A stretch of 64,000 nt of DNA, from assembly GCF_000719705.1 (NCBI RefSeq), contig NZ_JOHO01000035.1, positions 1 through 64,000 of the forward strand, given 5' to 3'. The stretch is from Streptomyces sp. NRRL S-350. GTDB taxonomy: Bacteria > Actinomycetota > Actinomycetes > Streptomycetales > Streptomycetaceae. Position numbers and translations under genes: made by a program. A model generated the notes under the pieces. It was not told the DNA's origin. It searched no databases and saw only the letters and a list, made by a program, of their open reading frames with translations. Of the stretch, positions 56,813-64,000 are shown piece after piece. The stretch's first letter is position 1, and every line of letters begins with the position of its first letter.

Positions 56813-58879
56813 CTAGAGGCGGGCGCCCACCTTCTCCCGAACGTGTGCCGGCAGCCCGTTGGCCAGGTCCTCGACCAGCAGCCGCCAGGCGATGGCGTCC
56901 GCTGCGGTGCGCAGTTGCGGACTGCGCGGGCGGCCGGCGTCGGCGTCGAGGCGGGCGTTGAGCCAGTCGGACCACGCGCGGGCCAGGGACCGGACCTCCC
57001 GGGTGCCGGCCTCGGTGGGGGTGAGGCGGTCGCCGTCGCGGAGCAGGTAGCCTTCGGCGGCCATCCGGTCGAAGACCGGCTCCAGCACCTCGGGCGGCAC
57101 CCGTTTGCGGGCGGCGATCAGGTCGAGCGAGGCGTGCCCGACGGCCTTGGTGTGGCCGGCCACCTCCATCAGGGCCCAGGCCCCGGCCAGGTCGAGCCGG
57201 GTGTCCGCGCCGGAGACGATCGTCCGGACGGTGCCGAGGTCCACGCCGCGCACGATCGTGCAGACCGCGTACTCCAGGTGCGGGTCGGAGTCGCCGGTGG
57301 TGGGTTGGGCGAAGCCCTCGCCCATGTCGGTGGAGCCCGCCCGGGCGGTGTCGCGCAGTTGCACCTGCTTGAGGAAGAGGGACACCACGAAGCCGACGAG
57401 GGCCACCGGGATCGTCCACAGGTACACGGTGTGCAGGGCGTCCGAGTAGGACTGGACGATCGGCGCGGCCTGGTCGGCGGGCAGCTGGTGCAGTCCGCGC
57501 GGGCTCTCGGCGGCACCGGCGAGCACGGCCGGGTCGGCGCCGGTGAGCCGGGCCGCGGTACCGACGCCCTTGCCGAGTTCGGACTTGAGGCTGTTGGCGT
57601 AGATCGTGCCGAACACGGCCGTGCCGAAGGAACTGCCGATGGTGCGGAAGAAGGTGACCCCGGAGGTGGCCGTGCCGAGGTCGGCGTAGTCGACGGTGTT
57701 CTGTACGGCGATGGTGAGCACCTGCATGCTCAGGCCGATGCCGACGCCGAGCACGAACATGTAGAGCGAGGCGAGCGCGGTGCCGGTGCCCGGTTCGAGC
57801 CGGGAGAGCAGGTAGAGGCCGAGGGCCATCACGAGGGTGCCGGCGATGGGGAACAGCCGGTACTTCCCGGTCCTGCTGACCACGGTGCCGCTGCCGATCG
57901 CGGCCAGCAGCAGACCGATGACCATCGGCAGCATCCGCACCCCGGAGACGGTCGCCGAGTCGCCGTCGACGTACTGCAGGAAGGTCGGCAGGAAGGTCAG
58001 CGCGCCGAGCATCGCGAAGCCGACGATGAAGCTGAGCACCGAGCAGACCGTGAACACCGGGTTGCCGAACAGCCGCATCGGCAGCATCGGTTCGACCGCC
58101 CGGACCTCCGCCCAGCAGAACAGTCCGAGCGCCGCCGCGCCGCCGACGAACAGGGCGACGATCACCCCGGAGCCCCAGGCGTACTGGTTGCCGCCCCAAC
58201 TGGTCGCCAGGATCAGCGCGCCCGCGCCGACCGAGACCAGCACGATGCCCAGGTAGTCGACCACCGGGCGGGTCGCCGAGCGCACCGACGGGATCGTCCG
58301 GGCGGCCGCGGCCACCACCACGACCGCGATCGGCACGTTGACGTAGAACGCCCAGCGCCAGGACAGGTGGTCGGTGAACAGCCCGCCCAGCAGCGGCCCG
58401 ATCACCGTGGCCACGCCGAACACCGCGCCGATCGCGCCCTGGTACTTGCCGCGCTCGCGCAGCGGGATGACGTCCGCGATCAGCGCCATGGCGGTGACCA
58501 TCAGACCGCCCGCGCCGAGGCCCTGCACCGCCCGCCAGGCGATCAGCAGCGTCATGTTCGTGGCCAGGCCGCACAGGAACGAGCCGGCGACGAAGACGAT
58601 CGCCGAGACCTGGAACAGCAGCTTGCGCCCGTACAGGTCGCCGAACTTGCCGGCCAGTACGGTCGCCACCGTCTCGGCCAGCAGATAGGCCGTCACCACC
58701 CAGGACATGTGCGCCGCCCCGCCGAGGTCGGCGACGATGGTGGGCAGCGCGGTGCCGACGATGGTCTGGTCGAGGGCGGCCAGCAGGATGCCGAGCACGA
58801 TGGTGGCGAAGACGACGTTCCGCTGCCGGACGTCCAGTACCGGCGGGGCGGACGGCGGGGCCTCGGTGGCGACGGTCAT
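56813..58879 (-). CDS. DHA2-family MFS exporter with C-terminal winged-helix domain
   Basis: 688 residues. The 14-TM drug:H+ antiporter-2 core (~1-540): '[22 protein letters not shown]' (motif D1), '[13 protein letters not shown]' (motif A), '[18 protein letters not shown]' (motif C). After TM14 the protein continues for ~145 residues with a MarR-like winged helix: '[47 protein letters not shown]' and a following wing and helix. Such actinobacterial fusions are known; the domain may sense substrate or modulate transport. Divergent from a second DHA2 exporter. Confidence 0.92.
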   Translation of the reverse strand: MTVATEAPPSAPPVLDVRQRNVVFATIVLGILLAALDQTIVGTALPTIVADLGGAAHMSWVVTAYLLAETVATVLAGKFGDLYGRKLLFQVSAIVFVAGSFLCGLATNMTLLIAWRAVQGLGAGGLMVTAMALIADVIPLRERGKYQGAIGAVFGVATVIGPLLGGLFTDHLSWRWAFYVNVPIAVVVVAAAARTIPSVRSATRPVVDYLGIVLVSVGAGALILATSWGGNQYAWGSGVIVALFVGGAAALGLFCWAEVRAVEPMLPMRLFGNPVFTVCSVLSFIVGFAMLGALTFLPTFLQYVDGDSATVSGVRMLPMVIGLLLAAIGSGTVVSRTGKYRLFPIAGTLVMALGLYLLSRLEPGTGTALASLYMFVLGVGIGLSMQVLTIAVQNTVDYADLGTATSGVTFFRTIGSSFGTAVFGTIYANSLKSELGKGVGTAARLTGADPAVLAGAAESPRGLHQLPADQAAPIVQSYSDALHTVYLWTIPVALVGFVVSLFLKQVQLRDTARAGSTDMGEGFAQPTTGDSDPHLEYAVCTIVRGVDLGTVRTIVSGADTRLDLAGAWALMEVAGHTKAVGHASLDLIAARKRVPPEVLEPVFDRMAAEGYLLRDGDRLTPTEAGTREVRSLARAWSDWLNARLDADAGRPRSPQLRTAADAIAWRLLVEDLANGLPAHVREKVGARL

Positions 58880-59052
58880 GCCGTCAGCCTCCGTGGTGCG
58901 GCCGCCGATCGCGATCCGATTCGGCCGTTCGGGTGAACGAGGGTGTGGCCGGCCCGGGTGGCGGCCGGGGGCCGGCCGGGCGACGATGAGCCGGGCCGAG
59001 CCGACCGACGGCCGGCCGCACCAGGCCCCCCGGACCGCGGGAAGGGGCTCCC

Positions 59053-60552
59053 ATGACCGTCCACCCCCCGCGCGGCGCCGCGCACCCGGACCCGCCCGGC
59101 GCCTCCGCCCTCGGCGGGCGGGCCGCCGCCCGGCGCTGGCGGGCGCTCGCGGTCTGCCTGGTCGCCGGATTCATGACCCTCCTGGACGTCAGCATCGTCA
59201 ACGTCGCCCTGCCGACCGTCCGGGCCGGACTGCACATGTCGGAGAGCGGTCTGCAGTGGGTGCTCAGCGGATACGCGCTGGCCTTCGGCCTGGTGCTCGT
59301 CCCGGCCGGGCGGCTCGGCGACGCCCGCAGTCGGCGGGCCGTCTTCCTCACCGGGCTCGCCCTGTTCACCGCGGCCAGCGCACTGGCCGGGGCCGCGCAG
59401 AGCCAGGAGTGGCTGGTGCTGGCCCGGCTGTTCCAGGGCGCGGCGGGCGGCGTGCTCGTCCCGCAGGTGTCCGGGTTCATCCAGACCCTCTTCCGGGGCG
59501 CCGAGCGCGGCCGGGCCTTCGGCGCGCTCGGCGCGACCATCGGGCTCTCCACCGCCGTCGGCCCCCTCCTCGGCGGGCTGCTGATCCACCTGTTCGGCCC
59601 GCAGGACGGCTGGCGCTGGGTGTTCTTCGTCAACCTGCCGATCGGCGTCGCGGCCCTGCCGATCGCCCACCGGCTGCTCCCGCCGCCCCCGCCCGCCGCC
59701 GACCGGGCCGGGCACCGCGACTTCGACCCGGTCGGCGTGCTGCTGCTCGGCGCCGGCACGGTCGCGCTGCTCCTTCCGTTCGTGCAGGCGCAGCAGTGGC
59801 ACAGCCCGGCCCGCTGGCTGCTGCTGCCGCTCGCCGCGGTGCTGCTCGCGGCCTTCGTCGGCTGGGAGGTGCACTACGGGCGGCGGCGGGAGCCGCTGGT
59901 GAGCATGGCGCTGTTCGCGGTGCGCCCGTACGCGGCGGGGGTGGTGCTGTCGCTGGCGTACTTCGCCGGGTTCACCGCGATCTTCTTCATCTTCACGCTG
60001 TACCTGCAGGCCGGTCTGCACTACTCGGCGCTGATGGCGGGCTTGGCGATCACTCCTTTCGCGGTCGGCTCGGGCGTGGCCGCGGCGGTGGGCGGGCGGC
60101 TGGTGAGCCGGCTCGGCCGTCGGCTGGTGGTCGTCGGGCTGCTGCTGGTGCTGGGCGGCCTGCTGGCCGCGGCGCTCGCGGTGCAGCTGTGGTCGGGGCC
60201 CCGGGTGGGCTGGACGACGGTGCTGCCGCTGCTGGTCGCCGGGGTGGGCAGCGGCCTGGTGATCGCCCCGAACCAGACGCTGACGCTGCAGCAGGTCCCG
60301 GTCGCCCGGGCGGGCAGCGCGGGCGGGGTGCTGCAGACCGCCCAGCGGGTCGGCTCGGCGGTGGGCATCGCGGTCGTCGGCTCGGTCTTCTTCGCCCACG
60401 CCGGCGGCCGCCACCCGGACTGGGCGCTGGCCTTCCAACTGGGCGTGTCGGTCGCCGCGGGCCTGGTGCTGGCGGCGCTGCTGGTGGCAGTGGCGGACAC
60501 CGTCGCGGGGCGGTCGGCGGAGCGGCGTGACCCGGTGGGGGACGGGTCGTGA
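59053..60552 (+). CDS. DHA2-family MFS exporter (14 TM)
   Basis: 499 residues. 14 hydrophobic segments; motif D1 '[18 protein letters not shown]', motif A '[13 protein letters not shown]', motif C '[19 protein letters not shown]'. No C-terminal extension, unlike its divergent neighbour. Purine-rich AAGGG lies before ATG. Exported compounds are not predictable. The two DHA2 genes share a 173-bp divergent promoter region and may be co-regulated. Confidence 0.92.
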   Translation: MTVHPPRGAAHPDPPGASALGGRAAARRWRALAVCLVAGFMTLLDVSIVNVALPTVRAGLHMSESGLQWVLSGYALAFGLVLVPAGRLGDARSRRAVFLTGLALFTAASALAGAAQSQEWLVLARLFQGAAGGVLVPQVSGFIQTLFRGAERGRAFGALGATIGLSTAVGPLLGGLLIHLFGPQDGWRWVFFVNLPIGVAALPIAHRLLPPPPPAADRAGHRDFDPVGVLLLGAGTVALLLPFVQAQQWHSPARWLLLPLAAVLLAAFVGWEVHYGRRREPLVSMALFAVRPYAAGVVLSLAYFAGFTAIFFIFTLYLQAGLHYSALMAGLAITPFAVGSGVAAAVGGRLVSRLGRRLVVVGLLLVLGGLLAAALAVQLWSGPRVGWTTVLPLLVAGVGSGLVIAPNQTLTLQQVPVARAGSAGGVLQTAQRVGSAVGIAVVGSVFFAHAGGRHPDWALAFQLGVSVAAGLVLAALLVAVADTVAGRSAERRDPVGDGS

Positions 60553-60553
60553 C

Positions 60554-60656
60554 GGGCGGCGCGTGGCGGGCGGCGCGTGGCGGGTGGGAGTGTGGCGGGC
60601 GGTATTACGAACCGCGTTCCCCGCGCGCCGCATCCCGGCGTTCCCCGCGCGCCGCA
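60554..60656. repeat. two pairs of short direct repeats between convergent genes
   Basis: GGGCGGCGCGTGGC occurs at 60554-60567 and 60568-60581. A 19-bp exact repeat, GCGTTCCCCGCGCGCCGCA, occurs at 60614-60632 and 60638-60656 (24-bp period). Both lie between the 3' ends of the MFS gene and the ABC permease gene. Confidence 0.8.
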
Positions 60657-60697
60657 GCCGGGCAGACCCCCGCTCGGCGGTGGCCCCGGAACCCCGG

Positions 60698-61537
60698 TCA
60701 GTGGTCCCGGCGGTGTGCCACGGCCGCCGCGACCGCCACCGAGGCGACCGCCCACACCGCGTAGGTGATCCACGCGCCCGCGACGGTGGCGGGGTACTCG
60801 CTGGGGCGCAGGCCCGCCAGGCTGGTCCGGGCCAGGCGCTGCCAGGCGGGCAGCGGCAGGGCGTGCAGCAGGTCGGCCGACCAGCGGTAGCGCTCGGTGA
60901 CGATCGACGGCACGAAGAACAGCACCACGACGGTGCCCACCACGGCCCCCGCGCCGTGCCGCAGCAGTGTGCCGAGCCCGAGCCCGGTCAGCGCGCACAC
61001 CGGGCCGAACAGCACGGCCGCCGCGACGTACCGCAGAGCCATCGGGTCGGTGACGGACTGCCCGATGCCGACGCCGGAGAGGATCGCCTGGCTGCCGCCG
61101 AAGGACACGCCGACGGTGAGCACCCCGAAACCGAGCATCACGGCCGTCAGCACGCACGCCTTGGCCAGCAGCACCGCCCGCCGGTCGGGCACCGCGGCGA
61201 GCGTCGTACGGATCAGCCCGGTCGCGTACTCGCCCGCGATGACGATCGCGCCGATCCCGCCCCCGACGAGCATCAGGATGTCCGCGGCGGTGAGGTCGAA
61301 GGCGCCGCCCAGTGCCACCTGCGCCATGACCAGCGGATCGCCGTCGCCCGGGGTGTAGTGGTCGCGGGTGTACTGGGCGGACTTGAGGTCGGCCGCGACG
61401 ATGGCGATGGCGCTCAGGCCGAGCACCCAGGGGATCGAGCGCAGCGACCAGAACTTGGTCCACTCGGCGGCGAGCAGGTCGCGGAAGCGGGCGCGGAGCT
61501 CGGTCCGGTCGGCGGGGGTGGGGGACAGGGTGCTCAT
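60698..61537 (-). CDS. ABC-2-type transporter permease
   Basis: 279 residues; the start overlaps the ATPase stop (ATGA). Six TM segments in the ABC-2 pattern: 'RDLLAAEWTKFWSLRSIPWVLGLSAIAIVAADL', 'MLVGGGIGAIVIAGEYATGLIRTTLAAVPDRRAVLLAKACVLTAV', 'VGTVVVLFFVPSIV', 'ITYAVWAVASVAVAAAV'. The 'GEYATGLIRTTLAAVPDR' loop is a hallmark of actinobacterial exporters of this class. Forms an exporter with the ATPase upstream; the pair is divergent from a NarL-type two-component system that probably controls it. Confidence 0.92.
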   Translation of the reverse strand: MSTLSPTPADRTELRARFRDLLAAEWTKFWSLRSIPWVLGLSAIAIVAADLKSAQYTRDHYTPGDGDPLVMAQVALGGAFDLTAADILMLVGGGIGAIVIAGEYATGLIRTTLAAVPDRRAVLLAKACVLTAVMLGFGVLTVGVSFGGSQAILSGVGIGQSVTDPMALRYVAAAVLFGPVCALTGLGLGTLLRHGAGAVVGTVVVLFFVPSIVTERYRWSADLLHALPLPAWQRLARTSLAGLRPSEYPATVAGAWITYAVWAVASVAVAAAVAHRRDH

Positions 61538-62466
61538 CGGGGCTCTCCGGCGAGGTGGGCGAGGTATTCGGTGGTGTCGGCGGTCAGTTCCATGAACGCC
61601 TCCTCCAGGGAGGCACCGCGGGCGGTCAGGGCGTGCAGCAACAGGCGTTGATCCAGGGCGAGTTCGCCGATCCTGGCGGCATCGAGACCGGTCACCACGA
61701 GGGATTCGTCCGGCGCGGGCCGGACGGTGGCGCCCGCGGCGGTCAACACGGCCGCCAGCCGGTCGGGTTCGGCGGCCCGGATGGTGACGGCAGCCCGGCC
61801 GGCCCGGGCGGCGAAGGCGGTGAGGCTCTCGTCGGCGAGCAGCCGGCCGCGCCCGATCACCACCAGCCGGTCGGCGGTGTGCTCCATCTCCGCCATCATG
61901 TGGCTGGAGACGAACACCGTCCGTCCCTCGGCGGCGAGGCGGCGGAAGAGCCCGCGCACCCACAGCACGCCCTCCGGGTCGAGGCCGTTCAGCGGCTCGT
62001 CGAAGAGCAGTACGGGCGGGTCGCCGAGCAGCGCGCCCGCGATGCCGAGGCGCTGCTTCATGCCCAGCGAGTAGCTGCCGATCCGCCGCCCGGCGGCCCG
62101 GCCGAGGCCGACCTCCTCCAGCACCTCGTCCACCCGCCGCAGCGGGATGCGGTTGCTGCGCGCCAGTGCCCGCAGGTGGGCCCGGCCGGTGCGCCCGCCG
62201 TGGACGTCGCCCGCGTCGAGCAGCGCGCCGACGTGCCGTAGCCCGCGCGGGCGGCCCCGGAAGGGGCGGCCGTCGACGGTGACGCTGCCGGCCGTGGGGT
62301 CGTTCAGGCCCAGGACCAGCCGCAGGGTGGTGGACTTGCCGGCGCCGTTGGGGCCGAGGAAGCCGGTGACGGTGCCCGGCCGGACGGTGAAGGTGAGGCG
62401 GTCGACGGCGGTCCTGGCGGCGGTCCCGCGACCGTGACGCTTCGTCAGCTCGATGGCTTCGATCAT
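61534..62466 (-). CDS. ABC transporter ATP-binding protein (DrrA/CcmA-like)
   Basis: 310 residues from ATG 62466. Walker A 'GFLGPNGAGKSTTLRLVLGL', Q-loop region, signature 'YSLGMKQRLGIAGALLGDPPVLLFDEPLNGLDPEG' (SLGMKQR is the common variant of LSGGQ here, with Walker B), H-loop 'VFVSSHMM'. The C-terminal ~80 residues ('AVTIRAAEPDRLAAVLTAAGATVRP') are the regulatory extension of this subfamily. Energises the permease encoded next. Substrate could be a drug, lantibiotic or lipid. Confidence 0.94.
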   Translation of the reverse strand: MIEAIELTKRHGRGTAARTAVDRLTFTVRPGTVTGFLGPNGAGKSTTLRLVLGLNDPTAGSVTVDGRPFRGRPRGLRHVGALLDAGDVHGGRTGRAHLRALARSNRIPLRRVDEVLEEVGLGRAAGRRIGSYSLGMKQRLGIAGALLGDPPVLLFDEPLNGLDPEGVLWVRGLFRRLAAEGRTVFVSSHMMAEMEHTADRLVVIGRGRLLADESLTAFAARAGRAAVTIRAAEPDRLAAVLTAAGATVRPAPDESLVVTGLDAARIGELALDQRLLLHALTARGASLEEAFMELTADTTEYLAHLAGEPR

Positions 62467-62564
62467 GGGCTCCACGGTGCCGGGGGAGCCGGGTCCGCCG
62501 CATCCGACCGGTGTCGACACCGTACGGCGGTCCGTGTCACCCCCGGTCGTACAACCAGGGCTGG

Positions 62565-62593
62565 ATGACGGCGCTGCGGCCCGTCGTTACGAT
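62565..62593 (+). promoter_or_regulatory. promoter of the third NarL-type two-component system
   Basis: ATGACG (62565-62570), 17-bp spacer, TACGAT (62588-62593), eight bases before ATG 62602. Likely leaderless, or nearly so. Confidence 0.45.
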
Positions 62594-62601
62594 CTCGAAC
62601 C

Positions 62602-63849
62602 ATGCCCTCCACCCCGCCCCCGCCGCTGTTCCGGCGCGTCCCGCCCGAGGTCTGGGTCGGGCTCGCCTGGTGCGTGGCCGCCGCCTATCCCGCCGTCCGG
62701 CTCGGTGGCGGCGCCGCACAGCACCACGGCGCCGCCGCGCACGGCGGGTGGCCGTTCACCCTGGCCGACTCGGCGGTGGCCTTCGCGGGCGCCGCGCTGG
62801 TGCGCCGGCTGCCGGTGTCCTCGGTCGTCCTGCTGCTGGTCGCCACCTGGACGGAGACCGACGGCTGGGCCGGCGGCGCCCAGGTGCCGCCCGCCGCACT
62901 GCTCGCCGTGGACACCGCGCTCTGCCTGATCACCGCGACCCGGCCGCGCCGCACCTCGCGGGCGGCGTTCGGCCTGGTCATGGGCTTCCTGGTGCTGCAC
63001 ATCGGCCTGGTGCACGGCAACACCGTCGGCATCTTCACCGGCACCCACATCGGCTCGGCCGACGGCGCCGCACTGCTCGCGCTGGTCGCCTGGCTGACCG
63101 GCCGCTCGGTGCGGCAGAACCGGGAGCACGCCGAGGCGTTGAGCACCCGGGCGGCCGCCGAGGCGGTCACCGCCGAACGGCTGCGGATCGCCCGCGAGAT
63201 GCACGACACCGTCGCGCACAGCCTCGGCATCGTCGCCCTGCAGGCCGGTGCCGCCCGCCGGGTCATCGACAGCCGGCCCGAGCGGGCCAAGGCGGCGCTG
63301 GGTGAGATCGAAGCCGCCGGGCGGGACGCCCTGGCCGGGCTGCGCCGGATGCTGGTCGTGCTGCGTCAGGCGGACGGCGAGCCCCCGAGGACCGCCCCGC
63401 CGGGCCTGGCCGACCTCGACCGGCTGGCCGAGGCGACCACCGCGGCGGGTGTGCGGGTGGAGGTCCGGCGGCAGGGCGACCAGGGGCCGCTGCCGGCGGA
63501 GGTGGACCTCGCGGCGTTCCGGATCCTCCAGGAGGCGGTCACCAACGTGGTGCGGCACGCGGACGTCCGGGCCTGCGTCGTCCGCGTCGACCGCCGAACG
63601 GCGGGGGAGCTGTCCATCGAGGTCACCGACCGGGGCCGGGGCCCCGGTACCGCCCGCGGCGGCGGTTTCGGGCTGGCCGGGCTGCGGGAGCGGGTCGCCC
63701 TGCTGCACGGGGAGTTCGCCGCCGGGCCGTGCCCCGACGGCGGGTTCCGGGTCGCGGCCAAGCTGCCGGTGCCGGTGCCGACCGGGGCCGGTGCCGCCGT
63801 TCCGGCGGCGGCCGGGGCCCACGGGGCCGACGGGGAGGCGGGCGCGTGA
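62602..63849 (+). CDS. NarL-type sensor histidine kinase
   Basis: 415 residues. Five or so N-terminal TM segments (~16-170), HisKA_3 'RLRIAREMHDTVAHSLGIVALQAGAARRVI' (phospho-His in EMHD), HATPase_c 'RILQEAVTNVVRHA', 'GFGLAGLRERVALLHG'. Unlike the kinases at 17246 and 34280 it ends after the ATPase domain with a short Ala/Gly/Pro tail and no extra TM domain. The stop overlaps the regulator GTG (GTGA). Divergent from the ABC-2 exporter genes, its probable target. Confidence 0.93.
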   Translation: MPSTPPPPLFRRVPPEVWVGLAWCVAAAYPAVRLGGGAAQHHGAAAHGGWPFTLADSAVAFAGAALVRRLPVSSVVLLLVATWTETDGWAGGAQVPPAALLAVDTALCLITATRPRRTSRAAFGLVMGFLVLHIGLVHGNTVGIFTGTHIGSADGAALLALVAWLTGRSVRQNREHAEALSTRAAAEAVTAERLRIAREMHDTVAHSLGIVALQAGAARRVIDSRPERAKAALGEIEAAGRDALAGLRRMLVVLRQADGEPPRTAPPGLADLDRLAEATTAAGVRVEVRRQGDQGPLPAEVDLAAFRILQEAVTNVVRHADVRACVVRVDRRTAGELSIEVTDRGRGPGTARGGGFGLAGLRERVALLHGEFAAGPCPDGGFRVAAKLPVPVPTGAGAAVPAAAGAHGADGEAGA

Positions 63850-64000
63850 TCAGGGTGGTGCTGGCCGACGACCAGCCGCTGGTGCGGGCCGCGCTGGAGA
63901 TGGTCATCGCGGAGACGGCCGACATCGAGGTGGTCGGCGAGGCGGGGACCGGGGCCGAGGCCGTCCGGCTGGCCGCCGAACTGCGCCCGGACGTCGTGGT
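63846..64000 (+). CDS. response regulator, NarL/LuxR family (cut by window edge)
   Basis: GTG 63846 overlaps the kinase stop. The visible 51 residues, 'VIRVVLADDQPLVRAALEMVIAETADIEVVGEAGTGAEAVRLAAELRPDVVV', open a receiver domain; the acidic pair is present and the phospho-Asp lies just beyond the edge. The NarL class is inferred from the kinase type and the sequence style. Confidence 0.9.
   Translation, partial: MIRVVLADDQPLVRAALEMVIAETADIEVVGEAGTGAEAVRLAAELRPDVV

Overview
The window is a very GC-rich stretch (roughly 70-75% G+C by eye) of an actinobacterial chromosome, most likely Streptomycetaceae (Streptomyces or Kitasatospora). This rests on the 5S rRNA 3' end at the left edge, frequent GTG/TTG starts and GTGA/ATGA overlaps, a transglycosylase-LysM (Rpf-type) protein, F420-type luciferase-like and TIGR03086-type enzymes, and a LPxTG wall protein. 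It is ordinary chromosomal accessory/core sequence. I see no transposase, integrase, tRNA, prophage or complete secondary-metabolite cluster.

Layout. 1-4.5 kb: end of an rrn operon with its terminator, then three leftward genes (maleylpyruvate isomerase-like, phytoene-dehydrogenase-like, MFS efflux). 4.9-8.3 kb: a SNF2 helicase with a helix-hairpin-helix N-terminus and a membrane-anchored Nudix-like protein. 8.34-8.56 kb: a regular array of nine 15-bp palindromic units, the strongest unexplained signal here. 8.6-13.9 kb: a flavin-based membrane redox operon (ApbE, FMN-binding protein, ferric-reductase-like flavocytochrome) divergent from an OmpR-type two-component system. 13.9-17.0 kb: GlxA-type regulator divergent from an isochorismatase-fold hydrolase, and an ArsR-like regulator. 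17.2-23.4 kb: a NarL-type two-component system followed by a MacB/FtsX-type ABC exporter, with a shared promoter motif in front of both units. 23.4-31.5 kb: mostly single genes (hydrolase, MS-channel-like protein, LLM oxidoreductase, P-loop kinase, M43 metalloprotease, universal stress protein, Fpg/Nei glycosylase, degenerate uridine kinase, DUF4326). 31.6-38.1 kb: a GAF/PAS/PP2C phosphatase, a second NarL-type system whose kinase carries the same unusual C-terminal extracytoplasmic module as the first, and an Rpf-type muralytic enzyme behind a Crp-like site, a promoter and a long leader.

38.5-44.7 kb: SDR, a TIGR03086 protein, a two-gene molybdenum hydroxylase operon whose large subunit appears to start at AUC, and an MFS exporter. 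45-52.3 kb: Mut7-C RNase-like protein, a Mrr nuclease-TerD fusion, a small-molecule-independent set of single genes (pyrophosphatase, secreted C15 peptidase homologue with Cys replaced by Ser, P450), and a second TerD protein behind an ECF-sigma-like promoter. 52.9-56.7 kb: a sortase-anchored SdrD/Cna-B adhesin and a membrane-anchored protein. 56.8-64 kb: two divergent DHA2 exporters, and an ABC-2 exporter divergent from a third NarL-type two-component system, cut by the window edge.

Themes: envelope sensing coupled to export (three kinase/regulator pairs beside ABC exporters or wall enzymes), flavin redox chemistry at the membrane, many probable leaderless promoters (a TANNNT-like box 6-8 nt before the start codon), and an unusual number of short tandem repeats confined to intergenic gaps. 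All functions are read from motifs and recalled family knowledge; no database search was possible.
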